Part shown: piece after piece, positions 1 to 11,429 of the stretch
Layout: every line of letters starts with the position of its first letter
Position numbering within the stretch: position 1 is the first letter of the stretch
From: Heterohyrax brucei
Lineage: Eukaryota; Chordata; Mammalia; Hyracoidea; Procaviidae
Assembly (NCBI GenBank): GCA_028571685.1
Contig: CM053141.1
Location: forward strand, 134,320,833 to 134,384,832
Direction: 5' to 3'
DNA length: 64,000 bases
Notes under the pieces: model-generated
What the model saw: the letters and a program-made list of their open reading frames with translations, nothing else
What the model was told of the DNA's origin: nothing
Database searches by the model: none
Program-made: the position numbers and the translations under genes

Positions 1-640
1 GGACTGATCCCTCCTGGCAATGATGTCCAAAGTACGTTAGGTATAGTCTCACCATACTTGCTTCTGAGAAGTACTCTGGTTATACTTCTTTCAAGACAGA
101 TTTGTTCATTCCTCTGGAAGTTCATGGTATATCTAATATTGTTCCCCAACACCGCATTCAAAGACATCAGTTCTTCTTTCTTCCTTATTCACTGTCCAGC
201 TTTTGCAGGCATATGAGGCGATTGAATACACTGTAGTCTGGGTCAGGTACTCCTTGCTCTTTAAGGTGTCATCCTAGCTTTCAAATGCTTTAAAAATGCC
301 TTTTGCAGCACATTTGCTCAAAGCAATGTGTCTTTTGATTTCTTGACTGCTGCTTCTACGGGTCTTGATTGTGGATTCAAGGAAAATGAAATCTTTAACA
401 ACTTCCATCTTTTCTCCATTTATCACAATGGTGCTTATTGGTCCAGTTGTAAAGAATTTTGTTTCCTTTTTGAAGTGTAATCCACACTGAAGGCTGTGGT
501 CTCTGATCTTCATCAGTAAGTGCTTCAATTCCTCTTCACTTTCAGTGTGTAAAGTTGCTGTATTATCTGCACAGTGCAGGTTATTAATGAGTCTTCCTCC
601 AGTCTTGATGCCCATTCTTCTTCATGGGGTCCAGCTTTTA
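1..640 (-). mobile_element. RTE/BovB-like LINE fragment, 3' part of the ORF
   Basis: The minus strand encodes part of an RTE-clade reverse transcriptase-type polyprotein. Residues such as ESEEELKHLLMKIRDHSLQ and INGEKMEVVKDFIFLEST, read between 615 and 274, match the thumb/connection region that follows the catalytic RT core in BovB-type proteins, and the usual YADDT appears degraded to CADNT just before it. The element runs off the left edge, so its 3' end lies outside. Its 5' end breaks off near 640. The same DNA segment occurs at 23541-24335. Family assignment comes from remembered RTE protein motifs; the exact subfamily is inferred (elephant RTE1-type). Confidence 0.85.
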
Positions 641-1069
641 AAGCAGATGAAGATAAAAATAAACCAACTTATAATGAAAATGAAGAATGATAATTATAGA
701 AGTGTTACAAAATTTCATGTATTTAAATATTCAGCAAATATACCTTAAATGCAAATAAGAAAAAATTTTAACTAGGCAAGCTGTTTTAAGTTCATATGGA
801 AAAGTGGACAAGAAAGTATAGACAGAAAAATTCTCAAAACAGAGAGTAACAAAAGGAATTAGCCCAACAAGTTTGGTGTCTTCGAATAAAGTCAACATGC
901 GCAGGCAGATTTCTTCCTGATGGAAGAAAATAGAATATTGAGAGGTAGACTCGAATGTGTAAGTGAATAACCATAATGAATAATAACTTAGTATATGACA
1001 AAAGTGCATCTCAAATTAGTGGGAAAATAACACTAGACTGTTATATAGTTTATTATGTGCCTAGAAGTG
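641..1069. other. No recognised feature
   Basis: AT-rich DNA between the RTE fragment and the first SINE cluster. Short frames on both strands show no family motif. It may hold old unrecognisable repeats. Confidence 0.5.
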
Positions 1070-1455
1070 TTCTTTGTTGTCTTCTTCTTGTGTGCCTTTG
1101 CATTAATTCTGGCTCATAGTGACCCCTGGAAACTTTGGTGTCGTAGTGGTTAAGTGCTGCCTTTGCTAACCCAAAGGCTGGTGGTTCAAATCCCTCAGAT
1201 GCTCCTTGGAGACTCTATGGGGCAGTTCTACTCTGACCTATAGGGTAGCTATGAGTTGGAATTGACTCCACAAGGATGGTTTTTGGGGGGCAGGTGGTTT
1301 GTGAGACTACAACTGCCATATAGAGTTTTCTTGGCTGTAATCTTTACAGAAGCAGATTACCAGCTCTTTCTCCAGGAGAGCAGCTGAGTGGGTTTGAACT
1401 GACAACTTTTTGGTTGGCAGACAAGTGCTTAACCATTTGCATCACCAAGGCTCTT
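1070..1455 (-). mobile_element. AfroSINE (-), interrupted by another SINE
   Basis: Antisense tRNA-derived SINE of the longer variant. Its tail half (GGCTCATAGTGACC) is at about 1070-1126. Its body and tRNA-like head (GTGGGTTTGAACTG, then GTGCTTAACCATTTGC) are at 1301-1455. The two parts join in consensus order once 1127-1300 is skipped, so the plus-strand SINE there inserted later. Confidence 0.8.
1127..1300 (+). mobile_element. AfroSINE (+) nested in an older SINE
   Basis: Sense SINE with head GTAGTGGTTAAGTGCTGCC, a box-B-like GGTTCAAATCC, the middle motif CTATGGGGCAGTTCTACTC, and the tail GCTATGAGTTGGAATTGACT. It splits the antisense SINE on either side. I could not define a clear target-site duplication. 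Confidence 0.85.
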
Positions 1456-1615
1456 TGAGCACTTTGCACGTATCAGAGTGTTTCATCCTCTCCAATACCC
1501 TCTGCAGAAAGTAATATTGTTAGCCCCAGTTTAGAGAAGAAGAACTTGAGCCTAATAAGTGGGTAGAGCTTGGATTCATACTCAGGCTACATATCCTGTA
1601 TTTAAACCTCTCGAA
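1456..1615 (+). repeat. MIR-type SINE
   Basis: Contains a decayed copy of the MIR core and 3' portion (AGCCCCAGTTTAGAGAAG followed by AAGTGGGTAGAGCTTGGAT). This is the usual 'tally of bases, gapped lymph of GAGGAAACTGAGGC' style motif in diverged form. MIRs are ancient in mammals and immobile today. Confidence 0.5.
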
Positions 1616-1830
1616 CTCATCAAACTGTTACATAAAAATATTCAGTAAGGAATTATGGGTAAGTAAAAAAAAAAAAAAGTCAGGTTATATGTAAGAGGAT
1701 GATCTCAAATTGCATCTATCTAGTTATATTAATTGCATACTTAAATATAAGAAAATGACTCGAAGGGAATGCACTAACAATATGTGGGAATTGTAGGTAA
1801 GTCTGATTTTTTAATTTGTAATTTGGCATG

Positions 1831-1945
1831 TTGTTGTTAGGTTCTGACCATAGTGACCCTATAGGAAAGAGTGGAACTGACTCAGGATTTCCAAGGAGCA
1901 GCGGGTAGATTTGAGCCTTTAGCTGCTATGCTACCAGGCCTCTGT
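1831..1945 (-). mobile_element. AfroSINE fragment (-)
   Basis: Antisense SINE: the tail side begins TTGTTGTTAGGTTCTGACC, followed by CATAGTGACCCTATAGG and TTTCCAAGGAGCAGCGGG, and ends in the tRNA-like head CTGCTATGCTACCAGG. The TTGTTGTTAGG start is the RTE-like 3' end rather than the common SINE tail, which illustrates the link between the two families. Confidence 0.7.
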
Positions 1946-2645
1946 CAATTTTCTATAATGACACTGCTTTTATCTCAGGTGTCCTAGATGGTTTGCTGTA
2001 TAAAAGGGACAATGCTGAAGATCTACCCAATACTTCCCTGTACAATGAAGCCTGTGCGGTTCCAAACTCCATGTGACTGTCTCGCTTTTCCCGCTCTCAA
2101 AGTTTTCCACCTTTGACAGGATGCAGTCTTAACACTTTTCTATATTCTTTATTAGTGGAAAACATTTGAGTTTTCCTTCTTCGACAGGTTTTATCTTACA
2201 CAGGCTCCAGCTTTTGCCGGTTTTACTGTATTACAACTCTATTAGGATTGGACATGAATAATACTAAAAATGTAGAACTCATCACAAACCTTTACAATTT
2301 GTTTTGGCAGGAAAAAAAATCTGGGTTTTCTGGAACAAACTTCAGAAATTTGAGCCTATGATCATTCTTTCGCAAGATATCTTAGTAATTTGCCATGAAG
2401 CAGAAAGTTATAGAATCAGCATGATCAGTTTTAGCATTATGAATACCTAATTCTACAATTTCTAGACTCACCTTAGTGCTTCCCAAATGTCTTCAAGTGC
2501 CACTAACATCAGAGGAGAAGAGCAAATACCCTTGAAGGACCCAGGATAGACTGGAGCCATCCACAAGCACATTTCTTCTCCCTCACTCTTTTGTAAAAAC
2601 TGAATGGTGAATGTCCTGTTTGCTGTTGGGGATCTTGCCCGCTAG
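1946..2645. other. No recognised feature
   Basis: Unique-looking sequence with no repeat or coding motif that I can name. Confidence 0.5.
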
Positions 2646-2800
2646 GTAATCCCGGTGGTGTAGTGGTCAAGTACTATGTCTGCTAAGCGATAGGTCAGCT
2701 GTTCAAATCTGACAGGTGCTCCTTGGAAGCTCTAGGGGCAACTATACTCTGACCTATAGGGTTGCTGTGAGTCAGAATAGGCAGCAGTGGCTTTGGCCTT
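2646..2800 (+). mobile_element. AfroSINE (+)
   Basis: Near full-length sense copy: GGTGGTGTAGTGGTCAAG head, GTTCAAATCTGACAGG, TGCTCCTTGGAAGCTC and CTATAGGGTTGCTGTGAG. An open frame of 208 codons starting at 2716 merely reads through the SINE into flanking DNA and is not regarded as a gene. Confidence 0.85.
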
Positions 2801-3369
2801 TATTTGTTTATTCATTTATTTTTGCCTCATTACTGGTGAGCAAAAGGTTTTGTACAGGCTGGGCCTTTGCTTTAGGACCTGCCCCAAATCAGAAGTGTCA
2901 CTTCTCTCTTGTTCCTCTATGCCTTGGTTCTTTTCCTTGCACAAGAAAAAAATTTCAGGAGATCAAGAGGCACAGAAGAATCAGACAAAGGATTTCACCT
3001 GCTTTATTCCATACTAAATGCAATGTCCAAGGGCTACTTGGCTTTGGCTTGGCTAAGTGCTGCTCCATTACTACCCACGATGTTTTCAGTTCTTTGCCAC
3101 ACAATGGTCCAATTCCATGTTTGGGTGAAGACAGGACAGAGGAGAAGAAGGTGCGCCCGATGCCTCCAGCTGAATCTATGAAGAACGTTCTGTCTACAGC
3201 TCCAGTAAATGGTGATGGGGGAGGGTCCAGACCACTTTCTATAACCACCTGGGGACAGATTGTGAAGGAAAGGTGTTGTAAATCGTACCTCTATGACAGT
3301 AATGATGGCAGTTGGGTTGCTGGGGGAGAACTAGATGTGTAAGACTGTAGTGTGCCCTGAAGCCATTTC
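2801..3369. other. No recognised feature; overlapping open frames without motifs
   Basis: Several overlapping frames on both strands show no domain. The segment abuts a MaLR-like LTR and could be part of an unrecognised older repeat. Confidence 0.4.
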
Positions 3370-3678
3370 TTGGGATGTAAAGAAAGAAGTTAGCAGAGAG
3401 ATTTTGGAACCTCCCATCACCAAGAAGCAGTGCCAGCGAGAGAGAACATTCTTTGGAAAGAACCCAGGGTCCCGGTACCTCAGAAGCTGCCAGTCCAGGG
3501 AAAGACAGATGACAAGGGGCTTCCTCTAGAACCAACAGTGAAAGCCTTCCCTTGGAGCTGATGCCCTGAATTTGGACTAGTAGCTTAGCACACTGTGACA
3601 AAATACATTTCTCTTTCTAAAGCCATCCACTTATGGTGTTTCTGTCATAGCAACACTAGACAACTAAGACAACTACCC
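3370..3678 (+). mobile_element. MaLR-like LTR, partial (fossil)
   Basis: The 3' half of an LTR of ERVL-MaLR style. It has the conserved end block around AATACATTTCTCTTTCTAAAG and AAGCCATCCACTTATGGTG, then TAGCAACACTAGACAACTAAGAC. The same LTR type lies at 60360-60790. It is an old, broken remnant of which only the distal portion is recognisable. Confidence 0.65.
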
Positions 3679-5239
3679 TGCCCTCTGCCAGGACTCAGTC
3701 CCATTGGAAATTTAGGCAAATGTTGTCTGAGAAGATAGAATTTAACCAAAAGGATATGTCTCTCAGTACATAAATTGCGAGACATTCTCTAGTGCCAGCC
3801 AGTGAGAATTCTAAGAAAAGTCCTGTGGTAATCATGGTATTTGTTTCCCACTGGTGTAACCCTGCAGATACTTTACATGGAAAAGTGATGTGCTCACACC
3901 ATATATCATTTAAGAACAGTGGCTGCAACCAAATATTCTCTATTCCAACGAGGAAAATTTCGCTGCTTGCCTAGCAGCAGAACTTCAGGTCTCCTGGGGG
4001 AATTTTCCCGAAAATCCCCTATATCAAGCTTCCTTTTAAAATAACATTTCTCTGTGGGAATTGTAGGTTGAATCCCATGTCAGTAAATGGTCCCCTAATA
4101 GCTCTCCATGGCAAAGTTACGACTTTTCCTTAAAGAAAATGCTGCCTCATGAGCATGTTTTATCGAGGCTAAGCGTCAAGTCATAAAACATCAGCTTTCA
4201 CATCTGAGTGCCTGTTTGCTAAAACACTATTTATTTGTACATAAATATGTGTCTTGTCTTTGCAGGGCCATATTTGCTTGTGTACTTAAGTAGACCATAT
4301 GCATAAATTAAAAGGGCCCCAAGTGTTATAACGGGAATGTAGATTAGGGGCAGATTATTTTGACTGCTAGTGTTTCAAATATATTAAATGGCTTCTTGCT
4401 TTATCTAAAGAATACATACAAATACAGTTCTCACACTGCAGGGCTGGAAAATAGTACCAGGCTCTGTGTGTCTAATTAAACCAACACAGGCCACACAGTG
4501 CTTTACTGCTTTTGGGATTCCCTGCTGCAAAATTAGTTTTCATTCATTATGTGTTCAGTCTGTTCCTTGTGACAGAAGATTCATTTCCATTTATCTAATT
4601 TCATAAAAGCATTATAGTAAACTATAATAATCGTGTGAATATGTACATTAGGCACTTTAAAAGAACACATCCTAAAATAATGAAAGAACCACAGGAAATC
4701 ATGTCTGTCTGTCTTTCTATGTATTACTTCACATGGTCTCGGGATCTCTTGTTTTCCCAGTGTTTGTTACAAAACTATCCTTAAATTACTAAAGACATAA
4801 CCACCTTACTTCCTGACCTCCACTGACAGAGCATATGTATTTCCCAAGTAGAATAGTATGTTATAATTGCTTGGGGTTACTTCTTGAAGCCAGCACAAAA
4901 GTGGAGTTGTTTCCATGACTCCTTTCATTTTTTTTCTCCAGAGCGACTGTAGCATGAAGCTATTTTTCTCAGAAATGTCTAGCATTGCTAAGACATCAAG
5001 GTAGATTATGAAAACGATATGCATAAAAAGTAGACGGAAATAATCCGTGCTGCGCTTTCATAAGGAAAGCATAAGCAGTCTTGTCAAGAGGGTGTTTGAA
5101 TATATTCATCATTACGTTCTTTTCTTGTGAGGTGTTGATAACAGGATCATTACACTTAAGTTTGAGCTTAAACGTGGAATGCAGAATTTGAAAAGAAGGC
5201 GCTGAAAGCAATTTTAAAACTTCTTTATGTCTCTGCTAA
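3679..5239. other. Long unique stretch, no gene seen
   Basis: About 1.5 kb without a recognisable repeat. AT-rich blocks such as CATATGCATAAATTAAAAGG near 4300 are suggestive of non-coding regulatory DNA, but nothing proves it. Confidence 0.45.
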
Positions 5240-5622
5240 AAATAATTAAATGGAACAGAAGAAGAAAAGAAACCCTGTCACCTTTGTGTCAAATCGGCTT
5301 AACTCGGGGCTCTGACACAAAGTAGAAACCGGAAAGGAAACGCTGTTCAGTCTTTCAGAGTGAAATAAATTTGGTGTTGGTTCCTTCTGCACCGTGCCCA
5401 AGGACGTTGACAGAAATTGCAAGTGAGATTCTAATGGCCCGAAAGGAGCTGCATTTCGCTGTCTGTGGGAGAACCGTACAAAGCCACTCACACAAAAGGA
5501 TCAGTACATTAAAAGTAAACCGCGGAAGACTTGAATTTGATACTTTCTCGACCGAAAAATCAAGTGAGAACTCTACAATAGGAAGCTGTATTACCGTTAC
5601 TATGTACTTCCAACTAGTCTGG
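5240..5622. other. Repeat-free block with retained CpGs (candidate conserved element)
   Basis: This block keeps CpGs in an otherwise CpG-poor region (GTAAACCGCGGAAGACTTG, CTTTCTCGACCGAAAAATC, GCATTTCGCTGTCTG). Overlapping frames of 81-96 codons on both strands lack motifs. It could be a conserved non-coding element, but alignment to other mammals would be needed. Confidence 0.3.
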
Positions 5623-5822
5623 GGAAAGGAGCACTGGTGTGGCACAGTGGGTTAAGCACGGGGCTGCTCACCAAAAAGTTGGTGGTTCAAACCTACCAGT
5701 TGCTCCACGGGACATCTGCAAAGATTTATGGCATCAGGAAGCCTAGGGCATAGTTCTAGATGATTCTATAGCATCTCTATGGGACAGAATTGATTTGACG
5801 GCAATGGATTTGGGTGTTGTTT
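5623..5822 (+). mobile_element. AfroSINE, long variant (+)
   Basis: Sense copy beginning GAGCACTGGTGTGGCACAG, with GGTGGTTCAAACCTACC and an extra middle segment (CATCTGCAAAGATTTATGG), ending GGGACAGAATTGATTTGACG then GCAATGGATTTGGG. Confidence 0.85.
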
Positions 5823-6329
5823 CTCGGTTGTTGGTTGGGAGGTAGGGGATGACAATTATGCTCCTCAAAAGCCTCTCACATCTGGAACCCCGGAAACAGA
5901 AATCACCCGAACACTTAAAATACACCTAAAGAAGTGATTGTACATCAAATGCAGTCATATGCTGGGAAAGACAAAATTATAAAGACAGACACAGATGAGT
6001 GTTTACCAAAAACTCGGGTGGGGAAGGGGCTGACTGCCAAGGATGACGGGGTATTTTGTTCTCTTCATTGTGGTAGTGGTGGTGACAGGCTCTGCACTTG
6101 TCAAAATACACAAAGAGAGTGATGGTCACTGCATGCAAGTGAAAAAGAATCAAGTATATTAAAAGATCATTATAACCCAAAGTAATTTTAGGTTAAATTT
6201 AAGGGGTAAGAGTTCATCACTACTTCTTTTTTCAATCTGGTGACATATTCACTGACTTAAGGCAAGGGGAGGCAAGAGAGACAAGTGAGAGGTAAACCCT
6301 GCCTGGAGGTTGGTTTGTTCTGACTTCTT
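5823..6329. other. No recognised feature
   Basis: Unique-looking DNA. Short frames only. Confidence 0.5.
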
Positions 6330-6500
6330 ATTAGAGCTTATTTTTAATTTTAAGAAAAAATAAAAATATTTTAAAATGTAAAAAATATAGGGAAATGAAT
6401 ATAATAAATACTGGACTAGTCACCACCCAGAATTAACAAATGCTAGCATTTTGTCATTTGTTGCATCAGATTTTGATATGTAATAAAGTGGAACCTGTAG
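6330..6500. repeat. Possible ancient LINE-derived fragment
   Basis: A-rich text containing CACCACCCAGAATTAACAAATG resembles the CACCCAGCTTCAACAATT block of old L1-derived repeats, also seen at 20655. Assignment is tentative. Confidence 0.3.
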
Positions 6501-6627
6501 ATGAAGGTGAAGTCGTCTTGTATTTTCCTCTCCGAGCTCATTCTACCACCTCCAAAAATAATGTTGAAAAAAGTAACAGAGTAGGCAAAAAGAGGGGGAG
6601 GAAAGTCTGAATGCTTCCTTCAGTCAG

Positions 6628-6772
6628 GGGCCCTGATTAAGAGCTCAGTTGTTCACCCAGAGGTCAGCAGTTTGAATCTACTAGCCACTCCTTGGAAACC
6701 CCATGGACCAGTTCTACTGTATCCTACAAGGCTTCGATGAGCCAGAATCAACCTGATGGCAATGCGCTTTTT
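6628..6772 (+). mobile_element. AfroSINE (+), diverged
   Basis: Sense copy: GGGGCCCTGATTAAGAGCTC head, GTCAGCAGTTTGAATCTAC, CTCCTTGGAAACCCCATGG, GAGCCAGAATCAACCTGATG tail followed by a T-rich end. Confidence 0.75.
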
Positions 6773-7955
6773 TTTCTCTTCAGTAAATGGAATAAGTCAT
6801 CACATAGTCACTGGATGCAGATCCACACAGTGGGTGCCCTTGGGAAAGCCAGATGAACACTCACATGTTAGCATACAGCACACATGAAAATACATGGTGA
6901 CTGGTTGGCTATATAGCACTAAATGCAGTCCTAGGGATTTGCACATTTAGTTTGAATGAGTCAAGCAGATAAAGTTAATAAAACCTGTGAGGTCATTAGC
7001 AACATCCAATTTCCAACTTTCTCGTCCACTTCCATAGCAACCGTTCCAGCAGAATCAATCCAGTCTAGAAGTGAGTACCAAGACACAACAGGTCTGTACT
7101 TAGCAGTGTCAAGGAAGTTTTGAGCTCTAAAGAGTATCACACCAAAAGGACCACAAGAGAAAACAAATTTGGTGCTAACACTGAATCTGCCATGTTAATT
7201 TAAAGGAAAATAACTGTAGATGTCTTCTCAGACTGCACTCTCTGAGCTGTCCAGATTTCCCCACTCCTTTTCTACTGTGTGCCTGTCTCTGACAAGAAAA
7301 TTGCTAGTCTTAATCTGAAATAAAGCAATTACCAGAGATGTGTCATATTTATGGTCTGCCCAGAGTTACTGGAATAACTTGCTTGGAGCACTGACAGAGT
7401 TACTCTAAATTGCTTTCTTGAATGTTCTGTAGCATTATCAGAGTCCCAGAGTAGCGTATTAGCCTAACCTGTTTTATATGACTCTATTTGTATAAGGCCT
7501 GGGTGATGTGACTACACGAACTGACGTCATCTTACCATCAACTCTGTGGATGACTAGATTCCCTCTAGACTGTCATGAACAAGAATTGTTTCTTCAAGTC
7601 CAAATTCTTTAAAGTGGCATTTGAGTCCCATTACAACTTGACTTCCATCTCCATCTCCTGTTTCAGACAGTTTTCAAAAGGAGCCTTTTGTCCAGCCAAG
7701 TGTGCTTACATGAAGGGGATCAACAGCACTCTGCTCCTTGGTCTTCTCTTTTCTCTCCACACTTGCTCTTCTGCTGACTTCAGGCAGCCTCATGGCTTTA
7801 AATGCCACCCATATAAAATAACTCTCCAGATTCTCCGTCCTATACCTTTCTTCCACAACTCCAGCCCATGCACCCAGCTGCCTAACTGACATCTGCATGT
7901 GGATGTCCAGCGCCTCATCACTCAAGGTGTGAACTTTAGATCACACCATGGCTCC
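6773..7955. other. No recognised feature
   Basis: About 1.2 kb of unique-looking sequence. A 104-codon frame at 7575-7889 (+) has no motif, no clear splice context and an overlapping antisense frame. Confidence 0.45.
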
Positions 7956-8062
7956 CCTCTGCGAGGTTGTTAGAAATGCAGAATCTCAGGCCCCTCAGAA
8001 TCTGCACTGTAACAAGGTCCCCAGATTCATATGCACATTAAAGTTTGAGAAGCCCTGGTCTG
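7956..8062 (-). repeat. MER5-type hAT MITE fragment
   Basis: Diverged MER5A-like text: GGTTGTTAGAAATGCAGAATC then CTCAGAATCTGCACTGTAAC and the terminal ATTAAAGTTTGAGAAGCCC. MER5 elements are non-autonomous hAT-Charlie remnants shared by placental mammals. Strand follows the usual MER5A consensus orientation and is tentative. Confidence 0.6.
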
Positions 8063-9165
8063 GATTATGACTGGGGATTTAGCACATTCTGCCCTTATGA
8101 TGTTATTTATTTCAGGCAGTTAGTCTACCACATTATCAACTCTGTGTGATCAGAGACCATGACTCGTTTATCTCCAGCCAACAAGACACTAAACATATTA
8201 GATACACGATGTGTTTGTTCAATCACACAGAAACGCAAACGGGCAATTTTACATAAAAGCATTTTTTACAAAAGCATTTTTTTACAAAAAGCATTTTACA
8301 TAAAAGCCTGGGATGGAGGAAAGGTGACTAGCTCATATTGCTGGTTATTCACAGACAAAGGCCTCATTACCTACCACTGTGGCTTCAAAAAAGCCTGCAA
8401 GGGGCACTCTGTGACTGGTTCTAGGAGTTATATTGTTTTAGGATGGAATTCAGTTATGCTTTTGCAAGAAGCTACTGCTTAATGATGCTACAACAGTCTC
8501 ACTCTTTCTCTAACTTATTCAAAATTTCAATTTGTCCAAGGAACCAATTAGAGTTGCTCCCCATTTGTCCTGCTCTAACCTGGACATCTATACAATAATT
8601 GGGGTCATACCCAAGGCTTTTCATGAAAATATATGTTTACCAAGAGTCAGCCTGGCCATCAGCGGATCACCCTGGGCCTGTGTTTTTCAGCAGAACAGAT
8701 GAACATGCACACTGCACTCTGAGCTATGGTGTTTCCTGTTCAATTTCCCAGTTTTGTTCCTGTATCTGATACTCATTTAAGAAGATTTCAGGGGACCTAC
8801 AGGATTTGTGAAAATCAATGGGCAGTAAATTCACCTCTCAGACAACCTCAGAATGGCCCTCATTTACATCAGGAATTGAAACAGGGAGATGGTATAGTAG
8901 CAATCGGGCTGCCAGAGTCCGGCAGACTCAGAAGGTGGGGTGCCAGGCCTCCCGGGCCAGGGGCAGAGGCACATCTGCTTAGTGAGATGCTGCAATGGAG
9001 AGCACAGCTGGCTCTGAAACAGAACTTGTATTTAAAGGAATTAAGTAAGTGTATTTTAGGGGGCACTGCTTATTGCCCATACGTATAAGCCTTCAGTTGA
9101 AATATCCTTCTGTATTTTCCAATTTGTCTTGCATGTGCTGCACAGATACTTTACTTCAGGGTGGA
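8063..9165. other. Mostly unique DNA with a short tandem block
   Basis: No gene recognised. A short run of near-repeats of the kind ACATAAAAGCATTTT / ACAAAAGCATTTTTTT lies at about 8245-8305. Moderately GC-rich text sits at 8890-9000. Confidence 0.45.
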
Positions 9166-9310
9166 GTTTTCCAAATGGGCCTGATGATAAGAATCCTCTG
9201 GGAAGCTTATTTAACACTTGTGTTCCTGAGACCCACCCCAGATCAAATTGAGACTTCCTGGGATGACCCAGGAAAGAGCATTTAAAATCGAGTCTATAGG
9301 TGATTCTTAA
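9166..9310 (-). repeat. MER5-type hAT MITE fragment
   Basis: Matches the MER5A pattern in decayed form: AAGAATCCTCTGGGAAGCTT, then GTTCCTGAGACCCACCCCAG, then GGTGATTCTTAATAAA. Strand is tentative. Confidence 0.5.
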
Positions 9311-9384
9311 TAAAATTACCTCCTGGTGTTTATTCTAGAAACATGTTTCGTTAGTGATACAAATTTGAAAAGCTCCTCTGTTCT

Positions 9385-9560
9385 TATTTATTTATTCATC
9401 TATTCAAGAATTTCTTGAGCAATTTCTATGTCACAGGCCCTGTGCCAAGCCCTGGAGAGACAAAGATGAATAAGACCCATCCCTGCTTTGAAGGAGATGA
9501 AATCACAAGGTGGGCAGAAACCAAATAAAATACACACAGCACACTGTGGTGAGGGCCTGT
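9385..9560 (+). repeat. Ancient interspersed repeat of L2/MIR age
   Basis: The text ATTCAAGAATTTCTTGAGC, GGCCCTGTGCCAAGCCCTGG and GACAAAGATGAATAAGACC follows a mammal-wide old repeat pattern (feeding into TTTATTGAGCACCTACTATG type copies). I cannot name the exact family with certainty. The 165-codon minus frame across 9400-9897 is a shadow. Confidence 0.45.
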
Positions 9561-9714
9561 TGAAAGGGCACAAATCAAACCCCACAGTCTCACCTCTCCG
9601 AGAGAAAAAATAACCCTGTGAATTTAAAATTCTCATGGAATCAGCATGCCTGCCTTTCCACATTAAAATGGGATTCTGTTTTTTCACGGTGAAGCCAAAA
9701 GAGGAAGTCACGTG

Positions 9715-9790
9715 TTTGAAGCTCAGCACAGCACCTGGTATAAAACTGGCACTGAATAAATATGTATTGAAAAAATTAATGAAGAAGCAT
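9715..9790 (+). repeat. L2 3' tail fragment
   Basis: GCACAGCACCTGGTATAAAA followed by CACTGAATAAATATGTATTG is the typical decayed L2 3' terminus (CACTCAATAAATATTTGTTG). Confidence 0.5.
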
Positions 9791-11091
9791 GCCTCCCAAA
9801 TGATGTAATAAAAGCAGACCAAAGGGTTTCCTTTAATCAAGCCATAAGTGCAGTGGACGGCCAGGGCCTGATCGTCGTGATCCAGGAAGTCACACAAGAA
9901 GATTCTGAAACCGTGGTCTCTTTCCCTGCGCCCCGCTGCTGTCCGAGCGCTCCGTTTCCAAGGAGTGAAATGTTATGCCAGGAGCCTCTTTGTTCTGTAC
10001 CATCGGCTCGGCAGAAAGAAGTTGCCCTTACTCACACTTCTCTTGCTTCTTCTCCTTCCTCTACTTTTCTCTTTTTTCTTCTCTTGCTCCTTTCTCTGTC
10101 TCTCTCTGCTTTTGCAACTCCATTTTCTCGCAAAGGCTGACTATTTAATATGACTGTTATTCTTTCCACATAGGGAATGATGTCTAATACTGCACTTTCT
10201 ACCAGGGGAATTTACCTTACTAAATAGAGTTAGTGCCGTATATTTTTAGGCCTAGATTTAGTTTTCATGGAAAAAGTTTCTAATCCGCTGTGGGGGAACT
10301 TCAGGTTGAAAAGTTTTCATGATAAAAATAAATACATAAATAATAAAAAAAAATCTAAAGCTAGGTTCTCTGCTATCTACATTTTCATTTCAAGAACACC
10401 ATTTGAACCAGAAGTGAGTACAAGAATATTTGTGCCCTGTCTCATTCTCTCTATTTTTCTAAATAACTGTATTTTAAATATCTTAATTACAGATGTAAAG
10501 CAATTAAAGGAAACACTAGAGACCCCGTGGCCAGCTTTTGAGAAGCTGAAATGCAAACGGAGAGGTATCCTCTCATTAAAGTCCTTTTTTCCATGTTTGA
10601 GGGAATCCGGCTCCAACCCTGTCATAACACAGCTGTATTAACACACGATTCGGGCAGACTCAGCAACAGAGGTGCAGCAGGTGCAGGGATGCTAGTTATA
10701 TCGGAGTAATGGTGGCATACAGGGACAGCTGCCGTGCCGCCGTGTGGCCCAGTGGCCTTACACACATGAGCTCTCAAGGCCAGATAAGTTACATAACAGG
10801 GTGTTTTATACTGCCAAATCACTCTCATTCAGAAGGCCTGTACCCAGCTAGAAGGCCTGAGCAAGACAACCTTCCATGCTATCCCCACAATTACTCATAA
10901 ACTTCATAAGCAGTAATATTCATACAATAGTCGTGTCTGAGCTCTCTGGGAAGTCATAATAAATGACTGCACTCAGAATTAGGGAGGATGAGTGGTCAGT
11001 GTCTACATGGAAGCCACATTGCTCTCTGGCCAACCAGCCACCTGGGTCTGATGGTCCAGGGTTGCCCTGAAGCAGTTGGATCTCCCGAGGA
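9791..11091. other. Unique DNA with a pyrimidine-rich tract
   Basis: A C/T-rich stretch at about 10035-10115 gives a leucine/serine-rich chance frame. A 124-codon frame at 10267-10641 (+) has no motif. No gene or repeat is recognised. Confidence 0.45.
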
Positions 11092-11272
11092 AGGCTTGTT
11101 AGGTGCTGCCAAGTCAGCTCCAACTCCAAGTGACCCCAAGTGACACAAGAAAAGCAGATGGCCCAATCATTCTCCCACAAAGCTTTCAAATAGGTTCAAA
11201 CCACCTATGTTTTGGTAGGTTAGCAGCCAAATGCTTAACTGTTTGAGTCATTAGGGTTCCTTACAGAAATCT
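11092..11272 (-). mobile_element. AfroSINE (-), diverged
   Basis: Antisense copy: GTTAGGTGCTGCCAAGTCAG tail side, CAACTCCAAGTGACCCCAAG, then the head side GGTTAGCAGCCAAATGCTTA and TTAGGGTTCCTTAC. Confidence 0.8.
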
Positions 11273-11429
11273 AACAGTCCGGGAGGGACTAACGTATTCC
11301 TCCATGCTGTGTGGCCATCATATTTATTTCCATTAATTTTTGATACCAAAGAAAACTAAGATCATATTAAAAAGAGTTCAGAGGATGAAACAACAATAAT
11401 ACTGAGGATGATGACAGTGGCATGGCACT

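Noticed and set aside
2716-3342. 208-codon plus frame
   Set aside because: It starts inside a SINE and runs into non-coding DNA, with overlapping frames on both strands and no motif.
9400-9897. 165-codon minus frame
   Set aside because: It covers an ancient repeat and an L2 tail; no domain or splice context.
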